From NCBI GenBank assembly GCA_027579435.1, contig JANBPK010000924.1:62001-126000 (forward strand): 64,000 nt of DNA, given 5' to 3'. Positions 32,115 to 44,905 of this stretch are shown one piece after another. Source of the DNA: Candolleomyces eurysporus (Eukaryota; Basidiomycota; Agaricomycetes; Agaricales; Psathyrellaceae). The notes below the pieces were generated by a model. It had not been told where the DNA came from and searched no databases. It worked only from the letters and a program-made list of their open reading frames with translations. The stretch's first letter is position 1, and every line of letters begins with the position of its first letter. Position numbers and translations under genes: made by a program.

Positions 32115-35100
32115 ATGGATGTATCATGGTGAGTATTAACCTTCTTTCGTCTTCTTTCTTCTTTCGATTGTATCATATATATGTGCGTCATTATATTGAT
32201 CATCGTTTTCATTCCAGCTTGCTGCTCCAGCCCACGCCCACTTCCCCACTTCCTCATGGGGGCGCGCCCGATCCCGATTCCTACTATAATTACGACTACG
32301 AGGACGCTTTCGATTACGGTCGTCGGGGTCGAGTCGGAGAACAAGGAGGACGTTACGCCACACAAGAACCAGAGCGCCATTACCAAACTCAAGACACTGG
32401 ATTCTTAACTGCTACAACGGAAACGGCCACTATGCCTCCTGCGGCTGCTGTGCGTACGGAGTCGCCAACCACAACCCCACCGCCTGCGATGGATGTTACC
32501 CTTCCTTTCGACCCATCGTTCGTCGATATCGCCCATCCCGACCAACCTCCAATTCCTCCTCCGAAAGATCATCGGTTGCGGACGCGGACTAGTTCCAAGT
32601 CGTCTTCGTCTTCGTCTTCTTCAAATGGGAAGGGTGCACCTGTCGCGCTGGAGTCCGCGAGAGCCGGCAGGCCAAAGCAGAGGTCGGCTTCGACCCCCGT
32701 TCCGAAGACTAGTACAACAACTTCGAGTACGACTGCGACTGCAACTCCAACGACTGCAACCACCTCAAATGCTCGCTCCTCGTCAAAATCCCGACACTAC
32801 CATCGAGCTACAAAAAGCCATTCGCACAAGGACGACGGTGATTTGATCGTCGATCTGGTGAAGGAGCTGAGAGCGGCGAAGAAGAGGGAGAGAGCTGGGA
32901 GCTTGAGCCTGACTCTAGGGCTGGGTGGGGTGAAGTCGTTGTTGTCCGGGATAGGGGGAGGAGGAGTTGCAGGCGCTGGAGGCGCTGGAGGCGCACAGGA
33001 CCACGAGGCGAAGATCGCAGTTTCTCCTGTGGATCGTGTGTACCATCCCCCTTTTCATTATCCCCGGGATCCGCATTCGCAGTCGCGATCCATCCCGATA
33101 CCTCCGCCGCCGCCGGAACCTCAGCAGCAGCCTTCGGTACCCCGACAACAGTCTTCTGCGGAAGCCATCGCGAATGCGGTGAAGGCCTCGCTTGCTATGG
33201 TGGATAATCCTCCTACGACAAAGAAGAAGAGGCAACGTTCAGCCTCGTCCGCCTCTGCCCTCCCTCACTCTCATTCGAAGTCCTCTTCGACAACGTCGGC
33301 ATCATCAACCACCGACTCGATCGTTCTATTGGTACAACATCTGCAACACGAAACAGCGCGAGCGAATGCAGCTGAAGCCCAGAGACGCGAGCTTCTGGAC
33401 AAGATGAGAGATGTTATGAAGCAGAAGGTGGAGTTGGAGGCTCAGTTGGGGATGGTGAAGGAAGAACTAGGGTTGTATAAGGTTCAGCTGGATTTGGCTC
33501 AGAAAGGTTGGTCCACGGACGCTGTCCTCTCCGCCTTCCATGATCTGACAAGTCACCGTTTACCAGAAATCCTCAAGGCGCAAGAAGTCGTCGAGTCCGT
33601 AGATCGGCAGCGTGTGTTGGCTGAACGCGAAGCCGCACGGAATCGCGAGCGTGTACGACGGCTCGTCGAAGACCAGCTCGTGCAGGAGGCTTTGGAAGCA
33701 GGGAGGAGAGAAGGGTACAACGAGGGTATGAGGAGGGGAAAGGAGGCCCGAAAACTTGAAGAAGAAAACCAGCGACGGCTCGCTTCAGCCCGTGAGCAGG
33801 AACGGCGAGAAAGAGAAGAACGAGCTGCTCGAATCGCCGCTGAAGAACGACGGAAAGAACAGGAGAGGGCCCAGAGGGAAAAGGACAGACTTGGGAGGAG
33901 AGCGCGGAGTAACACGGTGGGGACTGTTCAAGACGCTGCTGCAGCTGCTAGAGCCAGGGCAACAACACCTCTCCTTCCGGTTCCACCACCTCGACCGCCG
34001 ACTGCAGGTCCCTCAAACTGGCGGCAGGTCACAGCGCAGCCTCCATCTCGGCCTTCAACTGCAGGCCCGCAAAACTGGCCCAAGGAGCCAGACCAGCAGA
34101 GACGTGAGCCTATTCCCGATATAGGGCATTTTGCGCCACTTCTCCCTCTTCCTACGCTTGTGACCCCGGCACCGCTCGAAGTTCCCGCCACTCAGCCGCA
34201 ACCCCCGTCGGCGATCAATACGATGCACCCACAACAGCAACAGCGACAATCGAGTCAATCATCGTCGTCATCGAGTTCGAGTCAACGATTACGACAGAGA
34301 CCAGGTGCGGAGGACGGCAATAGACACCCGTCTTCGACAACAGCAACGACTCGTGCACAGCATGGTACCATGAAGGGCCACTTAGGCCATACCCCTACGG
34401 CCGAGAGCGAGCGACACCCACACTATGATAAAGTCATACATCCTGCTTATGTCCCGCCCCCCCGATAATTTCATTCCTGCGATGAACGCGGATGGAACGT
34501 TGAGTGTGCCGCCTCCTCATGAGCTGGGTAGGAGACCGGTGTCTATGGTTGCCGAGGAGGAAGAAGACGATGATCAGGATGAGGGTGTCACCGATCATTT
34601 TGGCGAGAGTGCTGTTATCAGCACGCCCAAACGGGCTCAGGGGAGAACCTATTCCGTGGGTTCCTCTAACTTTGCTGGGGAGTTTGAGGTGGCCAATCCC
34701 GAACGTGAGATGGCGAGGATGATGCTGAAGATGAAGACGGGTGATGAGGAAACGCCTACCCCTACACCGTCGCAAGGGTTGCCTCATCACCATCAAGGGA
34801 AGGATAAGGGCAAGATGAAGGTGACGAACCCTGATTTGGAACCAGTGCTCGTTGCTGAGCCCAGGTCTGGTTCGAGGGCTAGGGAGAAATCAAGGGAAAG
34901 GTATGGTTGGGATATCACTGTGAGTTTCATTGTACCCCTCTCTTGTGTCTATGTAGACTGATGTGATACCTTTGCCCATCGTAGCGACCTCCGACGGCCG
35001 CACCTATACCACCTCCGAGACCAACCTCCCCAGATTTCAGTCGCAGGCCTGACAGGCCTCCTTCGAGAACCCACGTACAACCCGACTTCTATAGCAAACC

Positions 35101-35929
35101 GAACGACTCGCCTCCCAGATGGGAGACTTTGGACGCACCTCCCAGAGGCCCCTATGGTGGAAGACGGCAAGGGTCTACTAGTAACAGCTCTACACCACCT
35201 CAGAGAGCACCTATGATTAGATCAATGACATCTGGGACTACTCCCGAGATTGGCGTTGAACCTCCCGTGAGTCTTTCAATCTTCATTTATTCAATCTTCA
35301 TCTCGAACTGCTGTGACTGACGGTGACGAACATTTACAACACCTTCCTTTCACTTGACATCGTGGTACTACTAGTCGCAATCCCCTACCACGGTCGAAGA
35401 GAATACCATCATCGACCCCGTCATGTTGACACCAGATCCTGCTGCGCAAATGCACAGTAGTCCTACCTTCGCGCCTCCGGGATCACCACAATCGGTTCAG
35501 AATTCGAATCATCCAACACTCGACGTGGGAGGTGGGGCCCAAGCTGAGCCCGTTTACGGGAGGCCTCAACTACATCCTCACAGCAGCAACAGTAATGATG
35601 TCCGTGTCGGATACTTCGCAGCACCTCCTTTCCCGAGTTCGCCATTTGGCGGGTCGGGTTCGGGTTCGCGATATGAGGGTGGTTCAGGGGGATTCCAGAT
35701 ATACGGTTCGACGAATGCGGCTTCTGCACCAAGACAAGGCTTCCCGAGTTCGAATCAGGATAATGAGTGGTTCCCACCACCTCCAGTGCCACTCAGTCCG
35801 ATACCCGTTGCGACCAATATCAAGTCAGAGGACCATTTCTATGGGAGGCCAGGTGGTGATGATCGTGCCGAGTATGTTTCGCCTCCCCCTTTGAACAGAC
35901 CGATTTCGTTGTTCGACGATTCAGAGTGA
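32115..35929 (+). CDS. Large low-complexity, coiled-coil protein of unknown function
   Basis: Exons 32115-32128, 32218-34919, 34985-35266 and 35375-35929 give 1183 residues when one C of the C7 run at 34457-34463 is dropped. Reading through from 32102 without the first intron is also open, so the start is uncertain. Parts in order: Pro/Ser/Thr-rich region with a Ser run (about 32595-32625); LIVDLVKELRAAKKRERAGS; Pro-rich stretch; helical region IVLLVQHLQHETARANAAEA through MKQKVELEAQLGMVKEELGL; a strongly charged single helix or coiled coil (RREGYNEGMRRGKEARKLEE, EQERREREERAARIAAEERR, about 33690-33900); then acidic EEEEDDDQDEG and a long disordered Pro/Ser/Gly tail ending SLFDDSE. No enzymatic domain is seen. 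It could be a cytoskeletal or nuclear scaffold; that is only a guess from composition. Confidence 0.7.
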
Positions 35930-38130
35930 GCAGGTTTGGGATCGTGTGGGACTCGGGAACGGAACCCTAGATATGGTGATTTTTATTGTTTTTTCTTTGG
36001 GCTTTCTTGCTTTCGGTTTATGGCATCTCTCCTTCCTCTATGATTTGCGCCCTATGCTCCATGATGTAGCCTGTATGAAACTAGTGATCCCCGTTGTTAT
36101 GATCTATGCTTTTGATAGTCTGCTGAATTCTATCATCATTCGTTACCCGCTATGATAATGCATACTTTTTTCAGTCATCGAAATCTGACCTTTGTCAGTA
36201 TTGATGATGATACTCCCTACCAGACCTCAGATGTCATGACGAAACGCGAACAGTCCGGATCGTGACAGATGGCAATTACTGGGTTTTTTTTTTTTTGTTC
36301 TCTTCCTTGAGTCGGGGCTCGACTCCGTTGAAGACCTTGACTTTCCTACGCAGGGTCAGCCATGCAATTCAGGCGTTATTCTCAAACCGTTTGACAATAT
36401 AGAGCCCCGTTGAAAAAAAAAACAAAGAAAAATTCAATCCGAAGGTCGAGGGCCGTCGTGATAAATCAAGGACCCTCCGCGCTTTCAGGATGAGGTGAAT
36501 TAAGTCACCGGTGAGGCTACATTTTCATCAACAACTCCTCGCATGGCCGGTGTGGGTGGCGAGTGTACGCACACGTCATCAGGGGGTCCAAATTTGCCAT
36601 TGACTCGGCTTTTCAATTCCTGAGTGCAGCCTGGTCCCAGAGAAGCGTAGTAGGTGCTCCCGAGTCAAAACAAGTAACCGTTTTGAGTCAGAACTCTGCG
36701 TGTACCTTTGAACTTCCAAAGCTAGGCGTACCACAATATTTGGTTTGCTTTCCTAGGAGAGGCCTTGTCAGTATGCTGATCATCATTCCTGCATTCATTC
36801 TCAACTAAACCGGTGCGTCGTATTGCATTGCATTCGGCATTAAACCCTAATATGCCGTCGTATGACTTCATTCCCGCAGTTCATTATCTCAACATCGCGA
36901 CAGCCGTAATAACCTTGGTGTGCCTCTCCGCTACGTGTCACTGTGGGCGTTGGAGAACCCGAGCAATTCCTGTTAACTGCCGAAAGAAACCGACTGACCT
37001 GCTGCTGCGAAGCTGATACGATGGGCGTATTCATTTCATATTGCCTCGCGTATCAACACCCGGAGTTAACTCGTACCACGCTTGACTTATTTTACACAAA
37101 CCGGAGACCATGGTTAAAATCAGGTCAAACCAAAAATCAGGGACTCTTCAGCGGAGGCGATTCGGGATCACGGTGCCCACCCCGATCCGTTACACTGCCA
37201 CGCTCGTCGGAGCTGTCACTTCCGTGCCTTTTTCGGAAGTAGGGAAAATTTGAATCCCTTCGAAATTATGCGCAACACGCACGAGTGTCGTTTAGCGTCT
37301 CACAGGTCACCCTTGACGCTTATCCTCGCGCTGAACGACTCTGCGATGCAAATCGCTGGCACATCTCGCGTTTCCTAGATGGTTCTAATCTCCACTGTTG
37401 GCAATCTCCCGCGGTGGACCGCCTACAGGCACGGCGTCAATTGACCAGTTGAGCTGTCGGCTCGGATTTGAGCTGGTAATGGATGAACTGCAAAGATTGG
37501 CGGCCAACCACATACAGAGCAGTAAGGATTGCTGGCTTCCGAAAAGAGCTTCATAGCATCGTGCTAGGATCACCAGAGGGTGCCNTTTTTTGTCATCTAG
37601 GGATTGGCGCAGGGCTGGAGTCAGCGGGAGCGAAAAGCACAGCCCGCAGGGTATATGTACATCCAGGTTCGGCCCTTGGCTCTGTGTGGAAACCTTTGTG
37701 TACGAACGATTCGAGTCAGATTACAGACCCTCGGAAAAGATACTCGTAGCTCGTTGTCCTGTAACCAAGTCAAGTACATTGCCACAAACAAGTCATTCGG
37801 AATTCCAACGATATTTACCAGTTTCTTATCACTCGTTTGCACACCTGAAATAGTTCCCATGATGATGTAGTGCCCGCTGGAGAGAACAGCAATACGCTGA
37901 TTTTTGTTCATTTGTACCTGAGTTTCGCTCATCCTCTTTCTGCACTCGACGGAGCAGCCGGTGGTTCCGAGTCAGCTGTCCCGAATTGCCTGCGGAACCA
38001 TGATACCGACTCGAATCTCTTGATGAGTCGCTGCAATGCTCTAAAGGGCAGAGGATAAATACAAGGTCTCTTGGTGCGATCCGAATATCATTCCACATTT
38101 TTCCATCCTATACTCCTCACATAAACTACT
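35930..38130. other. Gene-poor region
   Basis: About 2.2 kb. It holds the 3' region of the large gene, a T14 run (36283-36296), an A-rich run (36414-36430), an N at 37585 and several short reading frames without features. A possible TATA-like GATAAATAC lies about 80 bp before the next start (38052-38060). I see no gene. Confidence 0.4.
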
Positions 38131-38884
38131 ATGTCGCACTCATCGAACCCTTACGCTCAAGGCGGTTGGCCAAACCCATCAAACCCTCATCAGAACGGTA
38201 TGCCAGCTTTCTGGCAGACCTCGACGCCGCACTCGCCAACTTATGGCGCGTTGCCACCCGCCCACCCTGCGACCTCACCAAATGTGGTCACCTTCCAATT
38301 CAATTCGCCCAACGGTGACACCCTCAATTCAACTGTCACGGACTCGAAGTATCAAACATACTTCATCATTTCAACTATGCCAGGCCCGATCAGAGTCACG
38401 ACTTTCTCGACAGCAGATGGATTGCCGTTTGCGACTGTTGAATGGTCTTCACCACCGCTGGTAACAATCAAGAATCGAGTACCTAGACAAGACGCCACCA
38501 GATGGCTACTGTTTTCAAGGGATAGAGGGTAAAAGATGATTTCTTTCGATAGAGGCAATAAGTAACTGACCTCGAATTCGCTTTTCTTCAGGACTGCAGC
38601 TCTAGGCATCGGCCCGCAATGCTTCCTTTGGGTGTTCGAAGGCAAATCAATCTACGTACGTTGTATGATCGTATCCTTGAGAAATTTGAAAGCTCATACT
38701 CGCATTTCAGCTGTACAAATCTGAAACCAATCCGCCCGAGCGCTTGGGGAAGCTATATCGTGACCGAAATAATTCCCTTTGCTTCGACGTCAACGTGTCG
38801 TTGCTTCAGAACGGTTGTCTAGACGCGTTCATTGTCTCTGCAGCTCTCCTGCAGTCCAGAAGCGACGTGGTACCCTCTTACTAG
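38131..38884 (+). CDS. DUF6593-like protein, copy 1 of a pair
   Basis: Exons 38131-38528, 38592-38655 and 38711-38884 give 211 residues. The Pro/Asn-rich start (SNPYAQGGWPNPSNP, PTYGALPPA) is followed by a beta-rich fold: VVTFQFNSPNGDTLNSTVTD, YFIISTMPGPIRVTTF, FATVEWSSPPLVTIKNRVPR, RWLLFSRDRGTAALGIGPQC, FLWVFEGKSIYLYKSETNPP, and an end NGCLDAFIVSAALLQS. This matches the layout of DUF6593-type proteins, numerous in Agaricomycetes; function unknown. Intron positions and phases are the same as in the gene at 40289. No signal peptide. Confidence 0.8.
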
Positions 38885-40288
38885 TCCTCCGGCAGACCCA
38901 CTGTATATCTATAGTCTGAACACTCCAGGACTCTGTTTTCACCACTATTTCACACATATCACTCTTGCATAATCATTCGCATTTACCACCTAGCATTGAT
39001 TTCATTAGAAATATTTGCCTATCTACATTCATGGATGATGCACGGAACTCAGATTCTGTCTATAGCACCCTGTGGTACTAGGGACCAGAGAATCTTGCCT
39101 CCCCCTCAAACCCGATGTATTTAACCGAGAGAATTCTCGATAACGCCATAGTTAATGTTGATTTATCTACCGTACCGCTCAATGCAATTCGTTGAGTACA
39201 AAGAGATTTTTTAGACCCCCGGAAGCTAGATAACCGAACCCCTGATTGAGGGTGAAGCTGATGAGCTCGAATGTTCACGGGCAAGTCTGAGTGCAAACCA
39301 TCATTGCACCGTGTGTAGAGGTCCACGAAACACCTCGGGCCACCACCTCTCGCCGTGACAACTGTTGAAACCTGAAGTTCGAGGGATATTAGCATAGGCT
39401 ATGGCTAGGATACATCCAGGGACATTCCTGACGGCGAAATCGATGAAGCCGACCTGTCAATTGCGATGCCGCGTGTACTGGTACGTTTCCATTTATGGAA
39501 GCTGCATCGCTCACAAATTCCACCGCCATCACCCTGCTGCATTTTTCGCTGAGAGTACCGAACAGCCTTGATTGGCGATGAACATGGCAAATGAGATAAT
39601 ACTACATGAATAAACGATAGATACCCTAGCTTAGACTAAGAGAATGCGAACTCAGGCAGTGAGATCGAATAGAGGCGGCTGCAGCTTCAGTTGCATGGAA
39701 CTGAGGCGGACAGCGGGCAGCGGGACGCGAATCTGACAGATGGCGCGTTGACAAGGCGCCAGGTTTGGTCGTCGCTTTCCACGCCCAACACAGCCTTCTT
39801 CACTGGAACTGTGTTTTGTTCAATTTACGTCCAATCATATAAGGTTGTGGAACGCCGAAGCGTTACATCTTCTCCAAGGGCAAATAACTTACCATCGAGA
39901 TGAACGGGTTGTACTGGTTGTATGAGACGTAATCGGCGACGACAGCTCACCGCAATGGACATGCACAACTCTACTATGTTCAGGTCAGGTGCATGAACAT
40001 GAGCGGCTGGATCAACAATGATGTGATCCCTTAAAACCTCTGACATCCCGAAACCGCCGACTGGACCTCAATCTCACTTGTTAGTACATTGAAATTTCGT
40101 TTCAGATCATGCATAGACCATGGCCGGCTAGTGAAAGAGATTACCCACTGCTATGATCTCTGAAGACTCATCCAGTCGGGGCAGTGGCTATAAAACCTGA
40201 ACGAAGATTCTCGACCAACCTCATCTTCACTCTCGGTTCCCATTGACTTGTCCCGGTATTGGTTGAAGTGCCAAAGCAAGAATTCGAA
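38885..40288. other. Intergenic region between the two DUF6593-like genes
   Basis: About 1.4 kb with no supported gene. GGCTATAAAACCTG at 40187-40200 is a TATA box about 90 bp before the next start codon. Frames at 39078-40046 lack family features. Confidence 0.45.
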
Positions 40289-41024
40289 ATGTACGGAAAC
40301 AACCCATACGCTCAAGCCGGGTGGCGGAACCCACAGAACCCGTTATCCGTCGCGGCAGGTCCTACCTTTCCCAACCTTCCACAAGCTCCAACATTTGGAG
40401 CACTGCCTTCACCCTCTAATGGCTCTTCTGGCCAACAATTCGCCTTTTATTTCACTCCGGCCAGCCCAGATATTCTGAACTCCAACGTCTACGGTCCTGG
40501 AAATGGTGTCTACTTCCGCATTGTCACGACCAATGACGGCGTCACGACTGTCCTCAAGCCCAGGGACGAACTAGTGGCGAGAATTGACTGGCGCGGCGAA
40601 CCGACAGTCGAAGTAATCCCTGCGAACGTTCCTCGGCAGAGAGTGACTCAATGGCTTCCGCTCACCAATAATCAAAGGTCTGACACCTTGTACGCGCTGT
40701 CCTCGACCATGTACTGACCATCCTGACTTTCCCTCTTTAGAGAAAGTTACAGGACAATGGTCGCGGGTAATAGATCGTACATTTGGGTTACTCGAGACTC
40801 CGCTATAATGGTAAGCCTATCATTGGATAAAAACTCCTGTCCCATTGACACCGTTCCATGGCTAGCTCTACCTGGATGGGTCAACTCCTCCTGTTGAATA
40901 CGGGTCAATCCTGCGCTCTCCAACGTCAGTTATTTTGCAGCTTACTGGAGATGCATTACCCTCTGGGCTACTGGAAGCAGCTATTGTCGCCACGCTTATC
41001 TTCCAATCTGGACGGAACATCTGA
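40289..41024 (+). CDS. DUF6593-like protein, copy 2 of a pair
   Basis: Exons 40289-40677, 40741-40810 and 40866-41024 give 205 residues. The start at 40289 (MYGNNPYAQAGWRNPQNP) is chosen over the upstream in-frame ATG at 40259 because it aligns with the neighbour (SNPYAQGGWPNPSNP) and follows a good TATA box at 40190. The fold blocks are FAFYFTPASPDILNSNVYGP, VYFRIVTTNDGVTTVL, LVARIDWRGEPTVEVIP, RQRVTQWLPLTNNQR, YRTMVAGNRSYIWVTRDS, and SGLLEAAIVATLIFQSGRNI at the end. Exon phases equal those of the first copy, so the pair arose by tandem duplication. Confidence 0.8.
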
Positions 41025-42867
41025 TTGACGCCTCTGGCACTTGCGAGAGATCGTGTATTCATCTCGTTGCCTCTTCGTACGTCCGAAAGGAGCTCAATAC
41101 TTTTATCTATCTATATCTTTTTGTTCCCTTTTTCTTTTATTTATGTGCCATAACGGCACCAACCGTCGTTTGTCATAACATTAACCTTCCGGACCCTGTC
41201 ATCTCCAGCATCCGGCACCGTATCATGTATCATAGTTATTTAGATTCTGGTCACACTTTAGAGGCTCCATATTCTTTGTATCTATCTATGTATCTGTAGT
41301 AGTCGCGTTGAGTCACCAATCTATCTTTGTTGCTATATTTTACGAACTCGATTGATGGGCGCCGTGTTCTACATCTCTAATAAGTTTTACGGCGTTACAC
41401 CCCGAAACTAGCCGTGCCACTTGGCACATGGCTTCACGGAAGATATAGTCCGGAGGACATCCGACCTTCAAAGAAATAGGCATCTTTAGCCTTCATAGTT
41501 GATGATCATTCGGACGGACATTTACCGCCGGGTGTGTCAAAGCCCATGTTGTCGCAAAGGACTGACTGGTGCCCACTCAGCATGAGCGTACTTCTGACCG
41601 GATGTCTCACCTTGCGTATCTCAATGACATATTGCCTTCTTCCAAGCCGAATGCCGAAGGCTTACGCGTTTACTTGAGCTGTGACCTTCCAATGGGACTT
41701 TGTCGCACAACCTCATGAGTAAGCACGAACGAAACATTCTTCAATGACACAGAACCATCTCTCCTGATGACATAACTGTACTAAGCTCCCAAATAGTAAA
41801 CTTGGCATCTAGACAATCTTTATCTGTAAACGATGGGAGCCACGCGACCGAGAGACGACCGGAGAATCAAGTCCCGGAAAACGACGATCTGTACCTGCCT
41901 AGTTATCGGATCCGTTCTCGGCTTGCGATGATGGTATCAAGCTCAATCTTTGATATCCTCGGAAACCCTGGGATCAGGCCAAAAGCCACATGGAATGGCA
42001 ATGACAAGGGCAGTGCAACTCAATTGGCGCATTAGCGCGCACTGGGCGCCTAGGCTCATAAGCCCTGAACCTGGGTTATGGCCCGAGGCATCATGTTTCA
42101 AATCAGTCGCTCGCGTGCCTCCCAATACGATTGGGCTCAGTTGACATTGACAATTGGCCATTGCTTCGATTACGACGACAATATAATTGAGTTCATCATG
42201 CCTAGCGAAACAAAGAAGACAGAATCTATCTAACGTTGCTTGGTGATTCTCGTCAAATCATGAACTGAATTCATGACGAACTGGAGGTCCTTGTATTTTC
42301 CTCTTCCTACTCGTGCATTGATGTCATACCAATTCCTCTTACAAACCCTTAGTTTGGGCGGCCGATCGATACTGTTGCAGTTAGCAGGGTTTCTCAGCAG
42401 AACAAGGCCATAATTTGCACTGAAACCAGATTGCACGCTTAGATGGCTACGGTCGCTCATGCAACCCCTTGCTATTGGCATTCTCTTCCGAAAACCCCGC
42501 ACTTCCATGCGATGCAGAAAGACTCGCACTTCCCAGGAGACGCCCCTGAGGTGTAATGTACATGCAGTGACCGTACTGCTATTCTTCTGACGGAAGAATT
42601 GACCTGTGAAGGCTACTACGGGCGATGCTCACCGTGTAAAAGCTTCAACGCCACTATCATGCGCTTAACTCGATAGGCTTATCGGCTAGCGGTCCGTACA
42701 GCCCTGAGAGCCAGAGAGCCACACTGAGAAACAACCTCGCCAGGCACGAATTTCAGCATGAGTACAAAGGAGCGTCGATTTTAATAAACACCAATTACAA
42801 AACAATTTACAGAACAGGGTACACTAAAGAAGGGTATTCGACCTGACAACACGGAGTTGCAGTCCTT
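41025..42867. other. Gene-poor region
   Basis: About 1.8 kb. Short frames on both strands near 41802-42530 have no features. No RNA gene recognised. Confidence 0.4.
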
Positions 42868-44905
42868 CTATCCACTCGTTGTGGTACTGATCCTCCCATC
42901 CAGCTCGACCCTCACGCTCCCCACATCTCGTCCTTGCAGCGCCCCCAAGCCCTTGAAGTGATTCACGAACACTTGATCAAGAGTATCCAACGTCACATAG
43001 GATGCCGGGTCCCTCGGAGGCCAAAATCCATCTCCGCCCGCAGCTAAATAATCGATGGTCGCAACCGTATACGTCTTTCCTCCATCCTTGGTAACCTCCT
43101 CCGCCCCATTCGCCACAGTCAAGCTCTTCAACCGGCTTCCAACAGCACCGTTAGGATCGTAAGTAAGCCTGATGCTCGAGCTCACTTGCACGAAGCTCGT
43201 AACGGGAATGGAGGGATCCTCGACGTTGGACTTGCTAACGATGCTCTCGAAGGTGTTCCAGAGCTGGGTAGAGGTGAAAGGGAGCTCGACGATGGTGTTA
43301 CCGAAGGGATAGACTTCGAGCACTTGCTGAAGGGAGATATTTGCAGGTCCATCAATGGACGCACGAATTCCACCGCCGTTCATGATGGCTCCAGCGAAGA
43401 TAGCTCCCGAGGTAGGGGGGGTTGTGGATCCGTTGTTGATAGGACTGGAAGTGTTGCTGGGAGCGAAGGCAGCAATAGCGTCACCAGTCAAGTCGCCGAG
43501 TGTGCATTCGCTCGCAAGGCAGATCGTCTGGTCGAGTGGGAGCTCGGTGAACCCAACAATCTGACGCCCATAAACCTCGAATCCCTTCGCCCACTCCTGA
43601 ACTTCGGCTTTGAGAGTAGGGTCCTCGGTCTTGGTAGCGTTGTCAGTGTTGGTGAGGTGGATGGGGGCCCCTTCGTATCGGACGACACGGCCACGGGAGT
43701 CGAACTCGAGGTCAATGTAGCCGAGGTATTCACCCCACCGGTAGCTGGTAACCACGAAGACCTCTTCACCCTTCTTGTTCTTGACAATCGTAGGATAAGG
43801 GCCTTTCGCAGCGGGCACAGTGGTGTTATCAGCTAGACAACCAACCACGCGACAAGCACAAGGGGAATAGGGGTGATATTGTTGGCGAGTGATAAGGAGA
43901 TGTTCGAGGAGCAAAATGAGCGCGGCGTGAGCAAAACACGAGCGAAACGACCTTATGGTTCCTCTCACCTAAAAGAGTATGCGAATGCCCACCCACAATC
44001 AAGCTGATATCCGTCGTCTCCTGCGCCAACCGAATGTCCTGACTATATCCGATATGCGTCAAAGCCACGATCCTCTTCACGTCCCGATGGAACCTCTTGA
44101 TATACTGCACAGTTCTCTTGACAGCAGCCACAGGATCCTCAAACGTCGTACCCTCCCCAGGACGCGAGATCGTCTTGGTCGTTTCGGTGGTGACGGCAAC
44201 GATTGCGAGGTCCATACCGCGGTACTTGCCTCTGTTGAAGACTTTGTAAGGCACAAGGCCCCGAGCGAGTTTTCGATTGTTGGTGTGAATGTTCGCGGTG
44301 ATAACAGGGAAGGTGAGGTTTGCGACGAATGAAGCGAGTAGGTCGTCGCCGTCGTCGAACTCGTGGTTGCCGAGGGTCATGGCGTCGAAACCGAGCTGAT
44401 TGAGGACGGAAGAGATTGCAGCACCCTTGTAGAGGGTATAGAAAAGGGTTCCCTGGAATTCGTCACCGGCATTGAGGAATAACGAGTGCTTCTTGGGAGG
44501 ACGGTGCTGTTCGATGACGGATTTGATACGTGGATAACCGCCAACGCAACCTGGAGCCGAATAATTAGAGAAATGGAGCTAGCGCTGGAAGGAATGGCTC
44601 CCACCTCGGGATGGATCCGTGCACGACGACCCACTCGGTCTAAACTGGTCCAAATGTGCGTGGACGTCGTTCACATGGTAGAACGAGATCTCGAAGTTGT
44701 TCTTGTTCTTGAGCCGCCCAAAGCCGTCCTTGCCACTGTTGGAGGTGGAGCCTCCGTTCGCGAAGCCCGAGCCCCGCTTGACGAGGCTAACGTCCTCCTC
44801 GTAATAATGCCTCGACACGAGACGGTCAACGACGATCTCGCTGGACGTGGCACCAACCAGCGACAAGCCTTGTAAAAGAGCGGAAAGGATAAGGAAAGTC
44901 TTCAT
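42868..44905 (-). CDS. Secreted 5'-nucleotidase (UshA/CD73-type metallophosphoesterase)
   Basis: Exons 44605-44905, 43969-44550 and 42868-43832 give 615 residues. A signal peptide is clear at the start (MKTFLILSALLQGLSLVGA). The metal site motifs come in order: NDVHAHLDQF (about residues 80-90), NAGDEFQGTLF, MTLGNHEFDDGD, IVALTHIGYS, and IVGGHSHTLLG. The C-terminal nucleotide-binding domain has IMNGGGIRASI, VYPFGNTIVELPF and AAGGDGFWP. This is the full length of the family. The enzyme splits phosphate from extracellular nucleotides and would serve phosphate or purine scavenging. There is no GPI-like tail, so release to the medium or wall is likely. Many asparagine-linked glycosylation sequons fit secretion. 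Confidence 0.93.
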
